From: Schistocephalus solidus
Taxonomy: Eukaryota > Platyhelminthes > Cestoda > Diphyllobothriidea > Diphyllobothriidae
Direction: 5' to 3'
Length of the DNA stretch: 64,000 nt
Assembly (NCBI GenBank): GCA_017591395.1
Contig: WEDG01004640.1
Location: 44,786-108,785, forward strand
Under the pieces are notes generated by a model that worked only from the letters and a program-made list of their open reading frames with translations, was not told the DNA's origin and did not search any database. This document shows positions 48,336 through 61,270 of this stretch, piece by piece (position 1 is the first letter of the stretch; every line of letters begins with the position of its first letter). Made by a program: the position numbers and the translations under genes.

Positions 48336-50826
48336 CCATGAACGCTCGTGAGTCCTCTGAGGGGGGAGAGTACCAATATCCTCTCCTTCCATGTCCTTCT
48401 AATAAAATTGACCAGAGAATAATCAAAGGGCATGTACCCGTGATCATCTAACAGTAAAATAACTTTTGCGTTTGAGGGGTGTATAAGTGGCGTCACACAA
48501 CAAGCTTCCCAAAGACAATTGGTCGATGACACAGTGTTGTTCTGCAAAATTATCTTAGACCCGGTTTCCAATTTCTGTCAAATCAGCAGGAGACGTTGAC
48601 TGTGCTGTGATTTTTATCGACAACGCGTAACCATACTAGTTCATTCACCATGCCATACAGGTCCAGTCGAAGTCCGCGAACAATTTCGCCGAATGGAAAC
48701 TCCTCAGTCCCAAATTTGACGCTCATTTGTTCGTAGACATACTATTGGAGGAAGTGATGCGCCCAGCCATTTCACAACAAGCCAAACTGTAATTCCAGTC
48801 TCACTTGACTTTGTCTGTAGTGCAGTTAACTGAACATGTACCCGCTGCTGCATGGGCTATATGCTGTAGTATTAAGGCAATCCGGAACGCCTATCATCCG
48901 TCCTGGAATCAGGATGGATCGTGAGTGTCGCTCACATGTGACTTTCCAAACATTTACCCTCGTGGCCGAGTTGAACGATTTCTGGACGATATTCTGTAGC
49001 CTTCGTAGGGTGGATGGCGGCATCGACTAGCGCTATTTTCTCGTAACGAATCTTTTACCTTAATCCACCTTATTCCCTGACGCTCGCTACTTCCCAAAAC
49101 TTACTATGTAAACTAGTGAAATGCGTCTACCTAAGAGTGGCCCCTGGACGGCATCAGGAACCACCCAATCAACGTCTCCAAGCCCTTGGCAAACGTACCT
49201 CTCCCCCCACCCGACATGTCTCCTGAATGCGGGCGGCTGAATTACAGCATTTTTACTGGCCCAATTACCACCTGCAATTTGTGCGACCCAGCGATGACCT
49301 CGCTGCGGCTGCTGTTGTCATTAGATCTCATTCTGACCATCGACGGCCTGTTGTGCGATCGTTCCAACGAGTTTGCTTGAAGTTCGACCCATCGTAAATT
49401 GACGTCCTGTACATGCGGAGATCGGACAGAGTGCGGTAAGCGAGCCTCCTCCCTAAGTAACCACTTGCGGTTATTCATTCAAACTCACAGGGTTTAGCTT
49501 AGGAACATCTTTTAATGATACGAAGCATTAGCGTTCGATCAAGAAATTGACGACGGGCATGGGATCTAAATTCAAAGTCGACGAGATTTCATAAGCAATT
49601 CACTTCCAGTTTGAAACCTAGACTATCGGTTGACGATAAAGTGTAGTGAAATTTAGTTTTTAACAAAATAAGCTGCAGAATCATGCGTTTATCAGAATGG
49701 CTGGCAAGGATGTTAAGGAGCACAGAATTAGGCTTCTGTATGATTGATGTACAATTATATTCGTGGATGTTTAATGAAGCATGTTGCCATAAGATGAACA
49801 TACTGACCAATTTTAATGAGTATGCACAGGGCAAATAAAAGGAAAGTATGCAGTCCGTAAACATTTGTGCAGTTGCTAAAAGTGTGTGCGAGGGGAAATT
49901 TTCCGACTTAAAGCACATTTGGTTGGAAGGCAGTACATATAATAGCCACGTGATCGAGAACCGTGCTCGGTTTATGCAGCAGCGACCATATGAACGGTTC
50001 GATCTTCGACCAGGGGAGCACTTATGCTACTGGGACTAGTCGTAAAAGGCGTTGTAAAAAGGCTGCCACAGCGACTGTTAGTGTGCTGCAGAGATTAGGC
50101 AAATAGTCCTTAGATTGGGGCCAGCTTTCCAAGTTAATTGGAGAGAACTAACAGACAGAGGATAAACCGTACTGTTTGACACATCGGGTTACTAACGGTT
50201 GCTAAAAACCCCCAAAGTATCAAAAAAGAAGCATGTACTTTTCCTACAGATCTGTTATGCGGGCCCGTTCATCTCACACTAACTTCTCTCATTGCACAAG
50301 AGACATTTTTCGCACGCATTTATCATTTATGTACTGTCCTGGTGAATGTTCGGTGCATTTATTTGCTTCTTGCCATAGTTGGGCAATCTGCGCGCGACTA
50401 CCCACTACTCACATTCGATCCAATTTTCTCAGCCACATAGCCCTTGGAATAGACCAAAAAGGTGGCCACTGCGAATTTCACTGCAGGTAGCTGAAAATTT
50501 GCAATCAAACTTGTTGGGCGTGCCACCACCGTTTGAATATCTGGGAATGCTTCGAAATTTTCGATCGACAGTGCAGGGTCAACAGTTGAAATTAGTACTC
50601 AGACAAGTGAACAAGATCGACTGTGCATGCTACTACAAAAGTTTCATCACACAGGTATGGCTGCGCAAACCATCTGAGACTATCAGTCCCTTGTGCGCAG
50701 CTTACTGTAGTCAATGAGGGCAAAGCAAGCGACACGTATTTCCTGTTTATATCTGGAACATTTTTTTACCAGTTTTGCATAGCGTGGACAACTAGTAGAC
50801 GAAGGCAACGGTAAAGCCATACAGCG
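48336..50826 (-). repeat. Large inverted duplication, right arm (about 2.49 kb)
   Basis: Reverse complement of 43695-46173. Frames kept open in both arms include MNNRKWLLREEARLP (49242-49478 minus, 45009-45245 plus) and FTDCILSFYLPCAYSLK (49589-49918 minus, 44475-44897 plus). Frames are also open on the other strand, so the coding strand is undecided. Confidence 0.93.
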
Positions 50827-51040
50827 TGTTTCCGCTCCTATTCGATCGGACAATACTATTGTTTGCGTTCTCGTTGGTATGTTGCCGTCCAAAAGGCATC
50901 TGACTTACTAAGGCCGGACTTATCGTAAATGCATGGGACAAGAGAAGTTGTTACTGTTTTGAGAACATCGAAAATACATCCTTTCTTCAGTAAACGACGC
51001 CACTCGCCGAGTTTCGTCGATCTTTAGAAAGTGCGTATGG
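50827..51040. other. No gene recognised
   Basis: Short stretch between the inverted duplication and a retroelement fragment. Confidence 0.4.
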
Positions 51041-51044
51041 ATCT

Positions 51045-51535
51045 TGCGCGACACCCCTATCACCATGGAGATCCGTGTGTAGCATGCATCTGCGCGGTCG
51101 GTTCTCTTATACGGTTGTGAATACTGGGTTTTGCACGTGAAAGATAAGCGAAACCTGGAGGTATTTGATTCCCGCTGCCTGATGACCATACTTTGAGTGA
51201 AGTTCACCGACTACGTCTCAAACGGCGAAGTTCACACTTGCTGTGACAAGATCACGAGGATATCTAAGGTCATCCAAGAAAAGTGTTTTGGGCACGTCAT
51301 CCGTCGCTCGCCTCACCAGTTTAGTTCTACTGCTCTCAATCCGGCGCCGTTGTTCATCTGGAGCCGTCAAAGAGGAGGTCAAATCAAAGCACGGAGGCTG
51401 GGCTTTGACTTCGGTATTCAGCGTCCATCACTGGAGGAAAGAATGGGTTGAGCTGTCCACATCCACTACTGCGAATCGTAACGCATGGAAAGGTACCATA
51501 GGTGACATCATCAAGGCCGGCTAGATCAAATCCAC
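51045..51535 (+). mobile_element. C-terminal fragment of a second non-LTR retroelement family
   Basis: Reads LLYGCEYWVLHVKDKRNLEVFDSRCL near 51100-51190, then after a stop VKFTDYVSNGEVHTC and ISKVIQEKCFGHVIRR (51197-51320). It ends WKGTIGDIIKAG at about 51524 after further frame changes. This is the post-RT block of an endonuclease/RT element. It is clearly different from copies A-D, with no zinc fingers and a different spacing. Heavily decayed. Confidence 0.75.
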
Positions 51536-51540
51536 ACCAA

Positions 51541-54500
51541 GTAAAAGTAGGTATGTGTAAGTACTAATGTTTAAGAAAACAACTCGCAGCACAATGTTTT
51601 GTTCTAAAGTTCGCCCGTAAACGATGCTACTAACGTGAGTACTGAAACGAATCACCAGTACCAAAATATTCACTCAACTAGCACTGTCTGCGGTTTTGAG
51701 ATTAAGTCCTGACCGCAGGGTCGTCAAAACTGCTGTGACCCAGTACGCCTGATGAAAATTGACCTTCTAGAAATTGGCAGGACCAGATTATCTGTGTGCA
51801 GATTGCGAACTAATGCAGGGTTTATGGGCACAATGGAAGACAACGCTCTGCAGAAGTCACAGGATTGGTACGCATGACCAAGAGGGGTATACTGATAATT
51901 AAATTTACTTCTGTACCAACTGCAGAAACCGACTTCAGATGCAGTTTTTCTTCCTCATATCAACAGCTGCTCTCTCCTTAAATAGAGTGAATTCTAACTG
52001 AAGATCCTCGAATCATCAAGGATGTCTGCGTATTTCTGTAGTCAGTGCAGCTGCCCTACCTGAAGCCCGAAGACTTCAACGAGCCGATTGGGAACGCACA
52101 ATTGAAAGAATCGAGATGGTGACAGGAACCAATCAAGAAATGCGCAGACCTTCTCCAGTGAGCTAAGTATTTTGGCAAATTGCTGGCGGTGACCTGTATA
52201 GCACGCTATCACGTTCGTTTTTAGTGTCCGAAATGGACAAACTAGTTGCCTGCCCAGCTGGTCCGACTTCTGGGAGTGCAGTTCACCGTTTTTCTTTGTG
52301 CTTAATGAATGTTAAAACTCATGATATGGCTTTAAAATGGTTACGTTTCCAATCGGAATGCTAAAAATGGTAGACTATATACGGTTTTCTGAAATGGAGT
52401 GGAGAAAGATTCCAGCATGCGGTTTACACCTCACATGGTAAATGTCAGGCTCCAACAATCAGGCGACAAACATGGGTCGGAACTTACCGATCCCCGAGGG
52501 ACTAACAATACCGGCTTGTATTATACTACAGACGAAGCACTTGAAGGGTTTACTGTCATGTGGTGATCTAAAGAGATTTTATTTAAATTATGTCTCACGT
52601 AGATCATCTAGGAAAACTGGCCTCTGATTTCATGGGCGATTTCAACAGAATTCCGCATGCCATTTTATGCCAAAAGGGAAGCTCACAATTAACAGCAACT
52701 TAGAGTTAAAATTATTTTTTTTACCTATGAAACAAAAGTACAGTATGAAGCATGTAGACATTTATTAATTGAGTTAAACAATTTTATTGGATGCTATCTC
52801 AGAGGATCCAGTTCAAGTTAGTTTCAGAGTCACAGTATGTTCTTTGAAATATCGTCTTTTAGAGGACTGTGTCTTTGAATTTTTCAGCCTTCTTATATTC
52901 TGGAGTATGCTACCAGCAGTCTTCAATGTCCTCCATGCTATCACTATAACAACTGTGCAGTTGACGCGTAATCATTTCCATGGTGTTCGTTAGCCAATGC
53001 GTTAATTCCAATGCACACAATATTTCTGCAAATAGGAAGAGAATTAAATCGGAACAAGTCTTTACTGTGGTGACACTCCACCTTCTGTCATTCTGGTCTT
53101 ACATTCTGAGAATGTGGAATATTGGCCACTGTCTGTTATTGTAATATGTATGATATTATTTATACAGACTGCAAAAATGAAGAAACTCAATCAGCCGGGA
53201 AAAGTTACCTACGAGATCGGTATAAGCCTTAAACCTCCTAGATTAGCAGCAGTAGCTCCGTACCTGGTTGCTCGAGTTCCTCATTAACCTTGGCTACAGT
53301 AAACTATGCGACAGTTTCAAGAGGCTAGTTTATGGAAGACGAATCTGATAGTTAGCCTAGCATAGCGCATACCGTCCGCATCAAGCTAAATGAAGAAGCA
53401 CTTACATCGGGCTAATAAGTTCTCACCGATTGGTGATGTCAATACAACTAGAGTGTATAAAATTGTGTTTTGTAGCAGGACTGCCCTAGCAAATAGCAAA
53501 ATTGGAGACAAGGCAGCTACAAGCCACAATTAACAAGGCTCTCGTTTAGCCATTGCCTTTCGGTTAGGTTGAAATGCGCAAAATGACTGAGAAGATGATT
53601 CAAATAGCATATCCAAGAAACGGTTGGCGAGAAGACAGCATCGAAAGTTTTCTAAATACGTCATTTAAAACCGATCAGATCGGGTTACTGAAAGCCGTTT
53701 CGACTGAAGCAAATGGAACAGGTTTACAAAAAGACAACCGTTAATTTCTACCAATATTCATTTCTATCCATTTTTACAGTATCCATTGTACTGTGTTGTA
53801 TTTTTTTTGTTAGACGAATATTATTTTTAAATCTAACGTAAGCACCTCGGCCATGGTTGGGCTGGATATGTTAGATGTCCCCTAACAGATCTAGCGGAGG
53901 GTATGCTATCATGATGAGCGTATTTATGCGGGTGTAAATTAAGCATATAATATTTTTGGTTCGGGTTTCAGAGAGAATAAAGATGCAGAATTTTCCAACT
54001 GTACGAATACAATTTTATATAAAAATGGCACATGCGCATTTATACAAGCTAAACGTCTTGCATAAAAATTTTATATAACAGTAAATAAATTTGCATTTGA
54101 TCGATAACGACATTTCATCCAACTTCAGGCTTATTGAGGGAAAGAAAGTTAAACGCTTATAAGCTTTTAGATAAACTACATGTAGTATATACTACATATG
54201 TTCACGTGCGTAAGTTATAACACTTAAGAAATTTAAAGTTTTTTAAAGAAATACAACGCATACCGCGGTGCGTATAACATTTTTCTACCCTTATTTTTAG
54301 ACAGAAAGTTTAAAACTGTAACTGTACGCAATAAATTCTTTGTCAAAACGTATACTCATTTTCTTCAAATAAGAAGGGATAAGCATGACTGTATTAATGG
54401 GTGTAATTAGAAAGAAGACACCGAAACCGCAGGAGGTTTCTCAATGTTTTTGAAGGGTTCTCAATATATTGGCTAAATACATAAGTTTATTTGTATAGTA

Positions 54501-56335
54501 AAGTTAATGTAAATTAAAAAGCTTACGTCAACCTTCTCTTGATTGTCGTTTTCCGGCTTTTTTCTCATATCAGGAGCTATAGAGGTGTCTTCAGGCTGAG
54601 TGGTTTTGGACATTGATATCAAAATCGATTGTCATTTAATAACTGGAAATTGATTTTTTTCCCGGTTTGATAATATGAGCCATACACGTATTTTTGAACC
54701 AAGCACTATTTTGAAGGCCTTTGGATGATCAGTTCAAAGATGAAGCTCTAGAAGTGAGTTGGATTTCAAAGGCACGATAACGCTTTTGGTTTCCCTACTG
54801 TTACATTATCGATTATTAAAAGTATTCAAAAGTCTTGAAAACAATGAAAGCAGGTCCTTGCAAGCACGTAAGAGAGGTAGAAATGCATCTGTTAAAATGA
54901 ACGTGACAGCAACTCGAGGACTCTAATCACAGGAAAAATGAGGGATGTGAAAAGGAAAACGCATAAGCGGACGCAGCATAAAAGGGGTAAAGCGAATAAG
55001 AAACAGCACAAAACAACTCATCAAGCAACTCAACAAGCAAAATTTCTGAAGTTTATTGTAGAATTTTTAAAGTGGATTAAAAATTTTTTAATTCAAAAGC
55101 AAGATATTACGTACGGTTGGCCTGTTAGTTAACAACTCTGCTAAACGCCTTAGAGGACATCTTTTTATTTAAAAACTTTTGTGCATTTTTTTTGTGTCAC
55201 TTGAACGTCTGATACGTATCTATAGGGCCACTTCAAATTCTCTTGGGAATTCTGCCAACACTCAGCAACCCCAAAACTGAAGAGGAACGGTGAATCTTTC
55301 AGTTAAGTTCAGTATATTTGAGGGAAATAGGGTCGCGCCTTTGAATTCCCCATTTGTCATACAGAAAAGAAGCAATGTAAAGAAGTTACAGTCAAGTGAA
55401 TGTAGGCAGAGTTGCGCATTACACTGGTATTTTAAAGTTAATTAGTTGCATAACTCTCGTCAAGCCAATGTTTGAATGCCTTCACAGGCTTGGCATTACA
55501 ACCGTTATAGGTTTGTTATTGCACGGTTCGACAACTTGGCTAGAGAAAAAATACATCCACATATCCAATCTTTCTTGGGACAAACGTAATTTGAATGCAT
55601 AACCTGTGCGATGAGTCGTAGGGGCAATTTCGAAAAAGTCATCTAAGATGAGGGCGCAGTCCAAACCACGCATGGGACGGAAGGTGTGAGAAAGGGAATT
55701 CTCGAATTTTGACCAGATTTCTTCGTTTCCTGTCGAAACAATTAGCTTACTTTTTGATAATTTATTTGGATTTCTAACTCTTGATCAAGTGCGCATACCT
55801 GCACTTATTGAATTTAACAAAAGTTGGAAATATACGGTTTAAAATGTTTTTTTTTCCTTGCATAGCCTCATAAATGTTCTCGCAGATTAACGTAAAAAAA
55901 GACGAAATATAAAGATTATTTGTAGAAAGAGAGTTTACCTTTTGGAAGTTTACTTAATTTCCTGCAATTTTTGATTTAGAATTTAGAATTTGTATTTGCT
56001 TAGCACCGGCAAGGCACTGTCTAAACAAACATAGTCGAAATCTTTCGTTATACGCCCAAAAAAGAACATACGTACAGTGTTTTTAACACTCATGGACTCA
56101 AAGCAATTGTTTGATAGCAACATATCCAGTAATGGCATTTCCTTTAAAGGAAAGTCTGTTGAGCTTGCTTCAGCATCCACGACTGGCCCTCGATCAGATT
56201 ACACTTACAACCAAGGACCAGCAAAGCGCGCAAAATGCGTTATGGCAGCCAAATCCGTCGGATACGAGGACGAATCTTGTGTAGGATGTTCTCAAATCTT
56301 AATTAATTAATTGATTATTTGAATTTGTGCCAATA
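51541..56335. other. Long stretch without a recognised gene
   Basis: AT-rich, with few repeats. A 64-codon Lys/His/Gln-rich plus frame (54938-55132) and frames at 52787-52993 and 56077-56310 have no recognised domain. No family repeat from the rest of the window is seen here. Confidence 0.5.
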
Positions 56336-56339
56336 AAAA

Positions 56340-57320
56340 TTGTCAAGCCCTACACTTGGAATCCACTGCCCCCACTTTCTTTTGCCAAGACTAAAGAAAT
56401 TGAGAAAGCAATTAAAAGATCAATATACTAGTTCGTTATCTGTGCATCTAAGGATTGCAGAGATTTTTGAATTAGCCTCTAAGATTCGGCTTGCACGGGA
56501 CAGACAGAGGGAATCATGCGCACTCAGCGAGCCAAACTCTGCAAAATCTTTGCTCAACTGTTCCGCCGTCGATCCTGCTCTAAACGAGGTTATGAAATAC
56601 CTCCAGTACTTAATGAAACTAAGAAATTCGTTCTCAAAGACTCTGAGAAGGCAGAATTGTTTAGTGCATTCTTTGCAAATCATCTTACGCTGGAATCTGA
56701 ACCGGTTCAGACGTTTCAGGCATCCTCATTCAATGTGATCAGTACCATTGATTTCTCCATAGAACTAATTCGTAAGCAAATAATGCGTCTGAAAAACTCG
56801 CACTCTTCGGGGACTGACGGTATTCCAAACTCAGTTATTAAGAGAGTGCCGAGCTTTCCCCGATTGCTTAGCCATATATTCTCAGTTTATCTTCTAAACG
56901 GATTCTTTCCTGACTCATGGAAGACATCTATCATTCTTCCTGTCTTCAAGTCGGGATCTCGGTCGGACGTAAATAATTATCGAGGCGTTCACAAAACCCC
57001 GGCTCTAGCAAAACTTCTTGAAAATATTATCTTTAATCAAATTCTCGACTTTTGCTTTGAAAATAAGCTCTTAAGTGACTCGCAATATGGTTTTCTACCT
57101 GGCAGATCATGCGAAGTGTGTCATTTAACTTTTTTTAACCTCGTCACATCCCTTCGTAATGAGAAGCAGTCAGTGGTTGTGATCTACTTTGATAAGGTAC
57201 CGCCCAAACGTCTTCTGGCGAAACTGGATGCCCTCGGCATCCAGCCTCCTCTCCTTGACTTCATTGGTTCCTACTTGTCTAACCGCAGCCAGAAGGTCTT
57301 AGTAGGTAATAGCAACTCCT
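56340..57320 (+). pseudogene. CR1/Jockey-like LINE, N-terminal half of reverse transcriptase
   Basis: A frame from 56516 to 57322 (268 codons) holds IMRLKNSHSSGTDGIPNSVIK, DSWKTSIILPVFKSGSRSDVNNYRG, LLSDSQYGFLPGRSCE and VVVIYFDKVPPKRLLAKLDALG. These are RT fingers and palm up to the region before the catalytic YADD. Asp in YFDK is the first catalytic Asp, but the usual FDKAFD reads FDKVPP, consistent with a small loss. It ends abruptly at GNSNS and abuts a minus-strand fragment. Confidence 0.85.
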
Positions 57321-57913
57321 AAGGCATCTCGAAGTACGGGGTGCTGCGTTTTTCTCTGCACTTTTAATGTGCGCGAAATGAGCTTCGCAACATTTAACGA
57401 AGGGTTTTCGGTATAGTTAACCTCATTGGCTTGTCGTTTTTCGTCAGACAGCCTCTTCGCCTCCTCAAAGATTTGCTGGATCAAGGGCAGGACGGAAGTG
57501 TCATTTTGTAGATGAAAACGACGGGACAGTCTACGCAGTCTACGGCGAAATGATAAATGGAGGTAGACTTCATCCTTGACATTAATTATTTTCTTACGGG
57601 GAACAAAATGAGAAATGAGTGGACCTAGAACTTTTTAAAAAGTATCAGTACAAATATTCACATCCGAACTTACAAAGAAGTTAATCCAGTCGTAGGAATT
57701 TAGGTGTGTTAGCAATTTCCTTATATTTGCCGATCTGAAATCACGGAAAAAGCTATATTTTTTGGAAAACGTTTCAGCAGCCTCTAGTTCTAGTGTAGAA
57801 AGAACTATAGTATGATCAGAATTCCCAAGTGGATCTAAAGGTGACACTGACGATGGCTGACCACCTCTACAAAAAAAGATCAAGTATGTTTGATCCTCGA
57901 GTGGGAAAATCAA
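57299..57913 (-). pseudogene. CR1/Jockey-like LINE, endonuclease end and linker
   Basis: Minus frame 57635-57913: PLGNSDHTIVLSTLEL carries the SDH endonuclease motif, followed by FSKKYSFFRDFRSANIRKLLTHLNSYDWINFF. After a frame change, 57299-57484 continues with LIQQIFEEAKRLSDEKRQ-type linker. It therefore joins endonuclease end to RT start, but in the opposite orientation to the RT pieces on either side. Confidence 0.75.
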
Positions 57914-57929
57914 CTATCTGGTCCCACAT

Positions 57930-59289
57930 GCCTATAAGGATTGTTAACCTCAACTGTCCTCTCAGGAAAAAGACAACCAAAAACCGCCCAAAGTGGATTA
58001 ACGCAAACTTGCAGGCCTCTTTAAAAAAAGAAATTGCTTCTGGAGGCGTTACAGACAAACCGCCTCTGATGCTCACTTACTGGAATATAAGCAGCAACGC
58101 AACGTTTGCAAATGTGAGGCTACTAAGCTGCGGAGGAAGTTTGAACTAAACATACTGCAAAAGTCGTTGGAAAACCCCATAATGCTATATGGCTACATAC
58201 GGAGTACAAATATAATTCATGAAATGATTCCTGCTCTTAAGTCTGCAGAAGGGAAACTGGAGACCGACGATGAGGTTAAATTTATTCAAAACTTTCGTCA
58301 GACCGTCTTCACCCGAGAGCCTAATAGTTAGAACCGAATTACCTCGTATAAAGCCTGCCAAGTCGCCTGGGTCGGATAAAATTCACGCAATGGCACTTAG
58401 AGAACATGCTGATGCACTGTGTTTACCACTTTCCATCATATTCCAAAAGTCCTTAGAAGAAAGCAAACTCCCGGAAGAATGGAAGTGTGCATTCATTGCC
58501 CCGATCTATAAAGGAGGTTCATGACTGGACTGTGAAAATAACCGCCCTGTCAGTTTAACTTGTATAGCGTGTAAAATAATGGAGCGTATTATCAAGAGGC
58601 AATAAATGAGCTTTCTGGAAAACAACCAAATCCTATGTGATGACCAGCGCGGCTTCCGGTACTTCCAGTACTTTATTAATGATACTGCATTAAAAGAGAT
58701 AGAAACACACAAAGATCTGGGCATGTGGACAACTGCGAATTCGATGCCCTCAGAACACTGTAAGAAAGCAGTACAGAAGGCAACATGTACACTGCATTGG
58801 ATCAGACGTGCGTTTAAAATAATTTCCCCTGATCTCTTCGGAAAAGTCTATGGCATCTTCGAGGGACCGCACTTAGATTACGGAATACCAGCCTGGATAC
58901 CGTGGATGAAGCAAGATGTTGACCTCCTCGAACAGGTGCAATGGAGAGCAACGAAGATGGTCGACGGTTTTAAGACTTTACTGTACCAAGACAGATTGAA
59001 AAAGCTTGACTTATTTCCTCTGTCCTACAGGCACTTACGGTGTAGCCTGCTCTGGACATTCCGGACTATCCGGGGCCATGATTTCTCCCTGAGATCGGAG
59101 GATTTCTTCGATTTTGCCTGCACAACTCATCTGCGTGGTCATCCTTACAAGGTCAATAGCGAACGCACGCGATTCAACTTTAGAAAGTTTTTTTCAGCCA
59201 ACGAGTGGAACGAGCTTGGAACTCGTTACCAAGTGAGACGGTTACCTCTGACAGCATTTCTGATTTTCAAAGAAGGCTGGATGACATAA
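57930..59289 (+). pseudogene. CR1/Jockey-like LINE, internally deleted RT
   Basis: Starts with linker (RKKTTKNRPKWINANL near 57965), then RT start KPAKSPGSDKIHAMAL and LPEEWKCAFIAPIYKGGS (58270-58524), and ILCDDQRGFR near 58630. The frame then jumps directly to DTALKEIETHKDLGMWTTAN and the C-terminal part (YGIPAWIPW, LLEQVQWRATKMV, FFSANEWNEL), ending at 59289. The palm with its catalytic YADD is deleted. Confidence 0.85.
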
Positions 59290-59539
59290 TATTTGACAAA
59301 ATATGACTCTCACAACATGATTACTTAAAACTAGCTATTTTAAATCTGTCGGTTTCTACTTTTCTTCAATAATGTTTCGCCTATAGCTGTGAACACGCAT
59401 TTGAAGTAATGTTACGCTTTGACTCAAACATTTTTAAATGTACACCATTTTATATTGACTGTATACATGCAATGATAGTTTTACATTAATAGGGTCATCA
59501 AGGGCAATGCCTGTAACCCTTAAAAATATACATTAGGCA

Positions 59540-59645
59540 GGTTGGGTATGGTAAGGAGCTTTGACTCCTAACCATTTTGGTGGCTCTCCTCTGTACTCTT
59601 TCGAGGCAGTTCTGATCTTGAATTGTCCAGGGTCTCAGGCTTGTA
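59540..59645 (-). pseudogene. Short CR1-like RT C-terminal fragment
   Basis: On the minus strand a frame reads QDQNCLERVQRRATKMVRSQSS, the motif seen as LLEQVQWRATKMV in the plus-strand piece at about 58930. Only about 100 bases are recognisable. Confidence 0.6.
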
Positions 59646-59664
59646 CATCATATTCCAATATTCC

Positions 59665-60500
59665 ATATTTATGTACGCTGACGATTTAAAAGTTGCCTAT
59701 CGATATTAACCGGTCGATTGCAATATCGTGCTTGAGCTCTTAAAAAAGGATTTTTAGGCCTGCGATCAGTGGTGCGCACATGGCGCCTTTCACTTTCTTG
59801 GCACAAGTGCTTCGTTATGGTTATTGGCGACAGCCATCAGCCCCACCTAAGCATAGACGGTCACGACCTAAATGTGCCCGGAGTTATAAAGGATCTGGGC
59901 ATATCATATTCTAGTAGTCTTAATCTGTCAGAGCACTGCGCCCTGATTGTCTTGAAAGCACGCCAAACTACTAGCTTTATTCTCAGAAATTGTAAAACCG
60001 TCAAAATTAGAATCAGCCTCTATAAAATGTATGTCAGGCCTAGTATGGAATAGTGCTCGTTTCTATTTTGCTTTCTGCACGCTAGTGAACGAAAGAAGAT
60101 AGAATCAGTCCAGCTCTTCTTTAAAAAAAGGTTATCTATTCAGAACACCGAAACCTGTCCTACCAACAACGCTGTGAGCTTACAAGCCTTCACCCACCGT
60201 GGTTTCGCAGATTACAGAAGGGACTATTTTTACTGTTTAAACTTGTAAACAGTCGTACATTCAGCCCCCTTACATCCGTGAGGCAGCTTGACCACTCTCG
60301 GCACACAAGTCATTGAGATGTATTTTTATTTCTTCCTTTGCCATGTACAGTTAGATACCGACAATTTTTTCGGTAAACACTATAACAATCTGGAAAAAGC
60401 TACCCAAGAAGTCTCAAAATTCAGCAAAACTTTCCCTTTCTTACACGAGCTGTCACTACTTTTCTTCATTCAGGACACCTTTCAAAACTTTTGGCTGCTG
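59665..60500 (+). pseudogene. CR1/Jockey-like LINE, RT catalytic box to C-terminus
   Basis: Opens with MYADDLKVAYRY at about 59670-59706, the catalytic YADD box. WRLSLSWHKCFVMVIG and KDLGISYSSSLNLSEHC follow (59769-60053). After frame changes come RKKIESVQLFFKKRLSIQN and the rest to about 60500. It could be the missing 3' half of the element starting at 56340, or a separate copy. Confidence 0.75.
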
Positions 60501-61270
60501 ACTCTGTGAAAGCTCTTTTCAGTTCTGATGGCGTTCACGGACTCTGAATCCTGTGCCAGACTTCATGCTGAGGGCAATATTGCCGGCTCTGTAGACCTCA
60601 ATCGGCTTATTTCTCAGTCGACAGCGAACAGCTGCTCGCCGACATACCTGCTGGTGCAGAATACTGGATCAATAACACTGAATGGAGAAGTTCTTCACAC
60701 GGCACCTGTGTCAACGCGTCCCTGTCCTGCATTTTAATTGCTCAATAAGGTGCAGTGTTTTCTCCTGAAAACACCTGAAACAACGATCAGGATTTTATTC
60801 ACGGTCAGCTTGCCTCTCTTCTATATATAAATATATATTATTGACCTTGCCTGTAAACTATCAATAAATAAATAAAATAAAAAAATAAATGCGGTTTAAC
60901 AAATGTTCCAAAATTCTGAGCGGATAGATCTTCATAGAAATCCAAAATGCTCCTCTGATGGTATGCAACACAGCTGTTGCGCTCTTCACCACTTTCGAGT
61001 AGTGAGCGGATAGTTTTAAAATAATGGTCGTCAGCACACCAATGTCCTTTCGGGTTTTCACGTCTTGTAAGGCTTCACTGTTGAGGAAAGTAGCTTCTAA
61101 TGTTAGCAGATATGGATGGGTTGCCTAAGCGAAGTATTGTACACTTATCGCCGTTGAATCGCAAAGGCCAATGATTCAAACACTCCACCAACCGAGTTAA
61201 GTTGATCTGTAGTTTATCTTCGTCGGAAGGGCTCTGGATTACATGCCAGATTTTCATGTCGTCAGCAAAC

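Noticed and set aside
54938..55132. Lys/His/Gln-rich 64-codon frame resembling a basic peptide
   Set aside because: Low-complexity A-rich sequence with no homologue signal or gene context. Probably chance.
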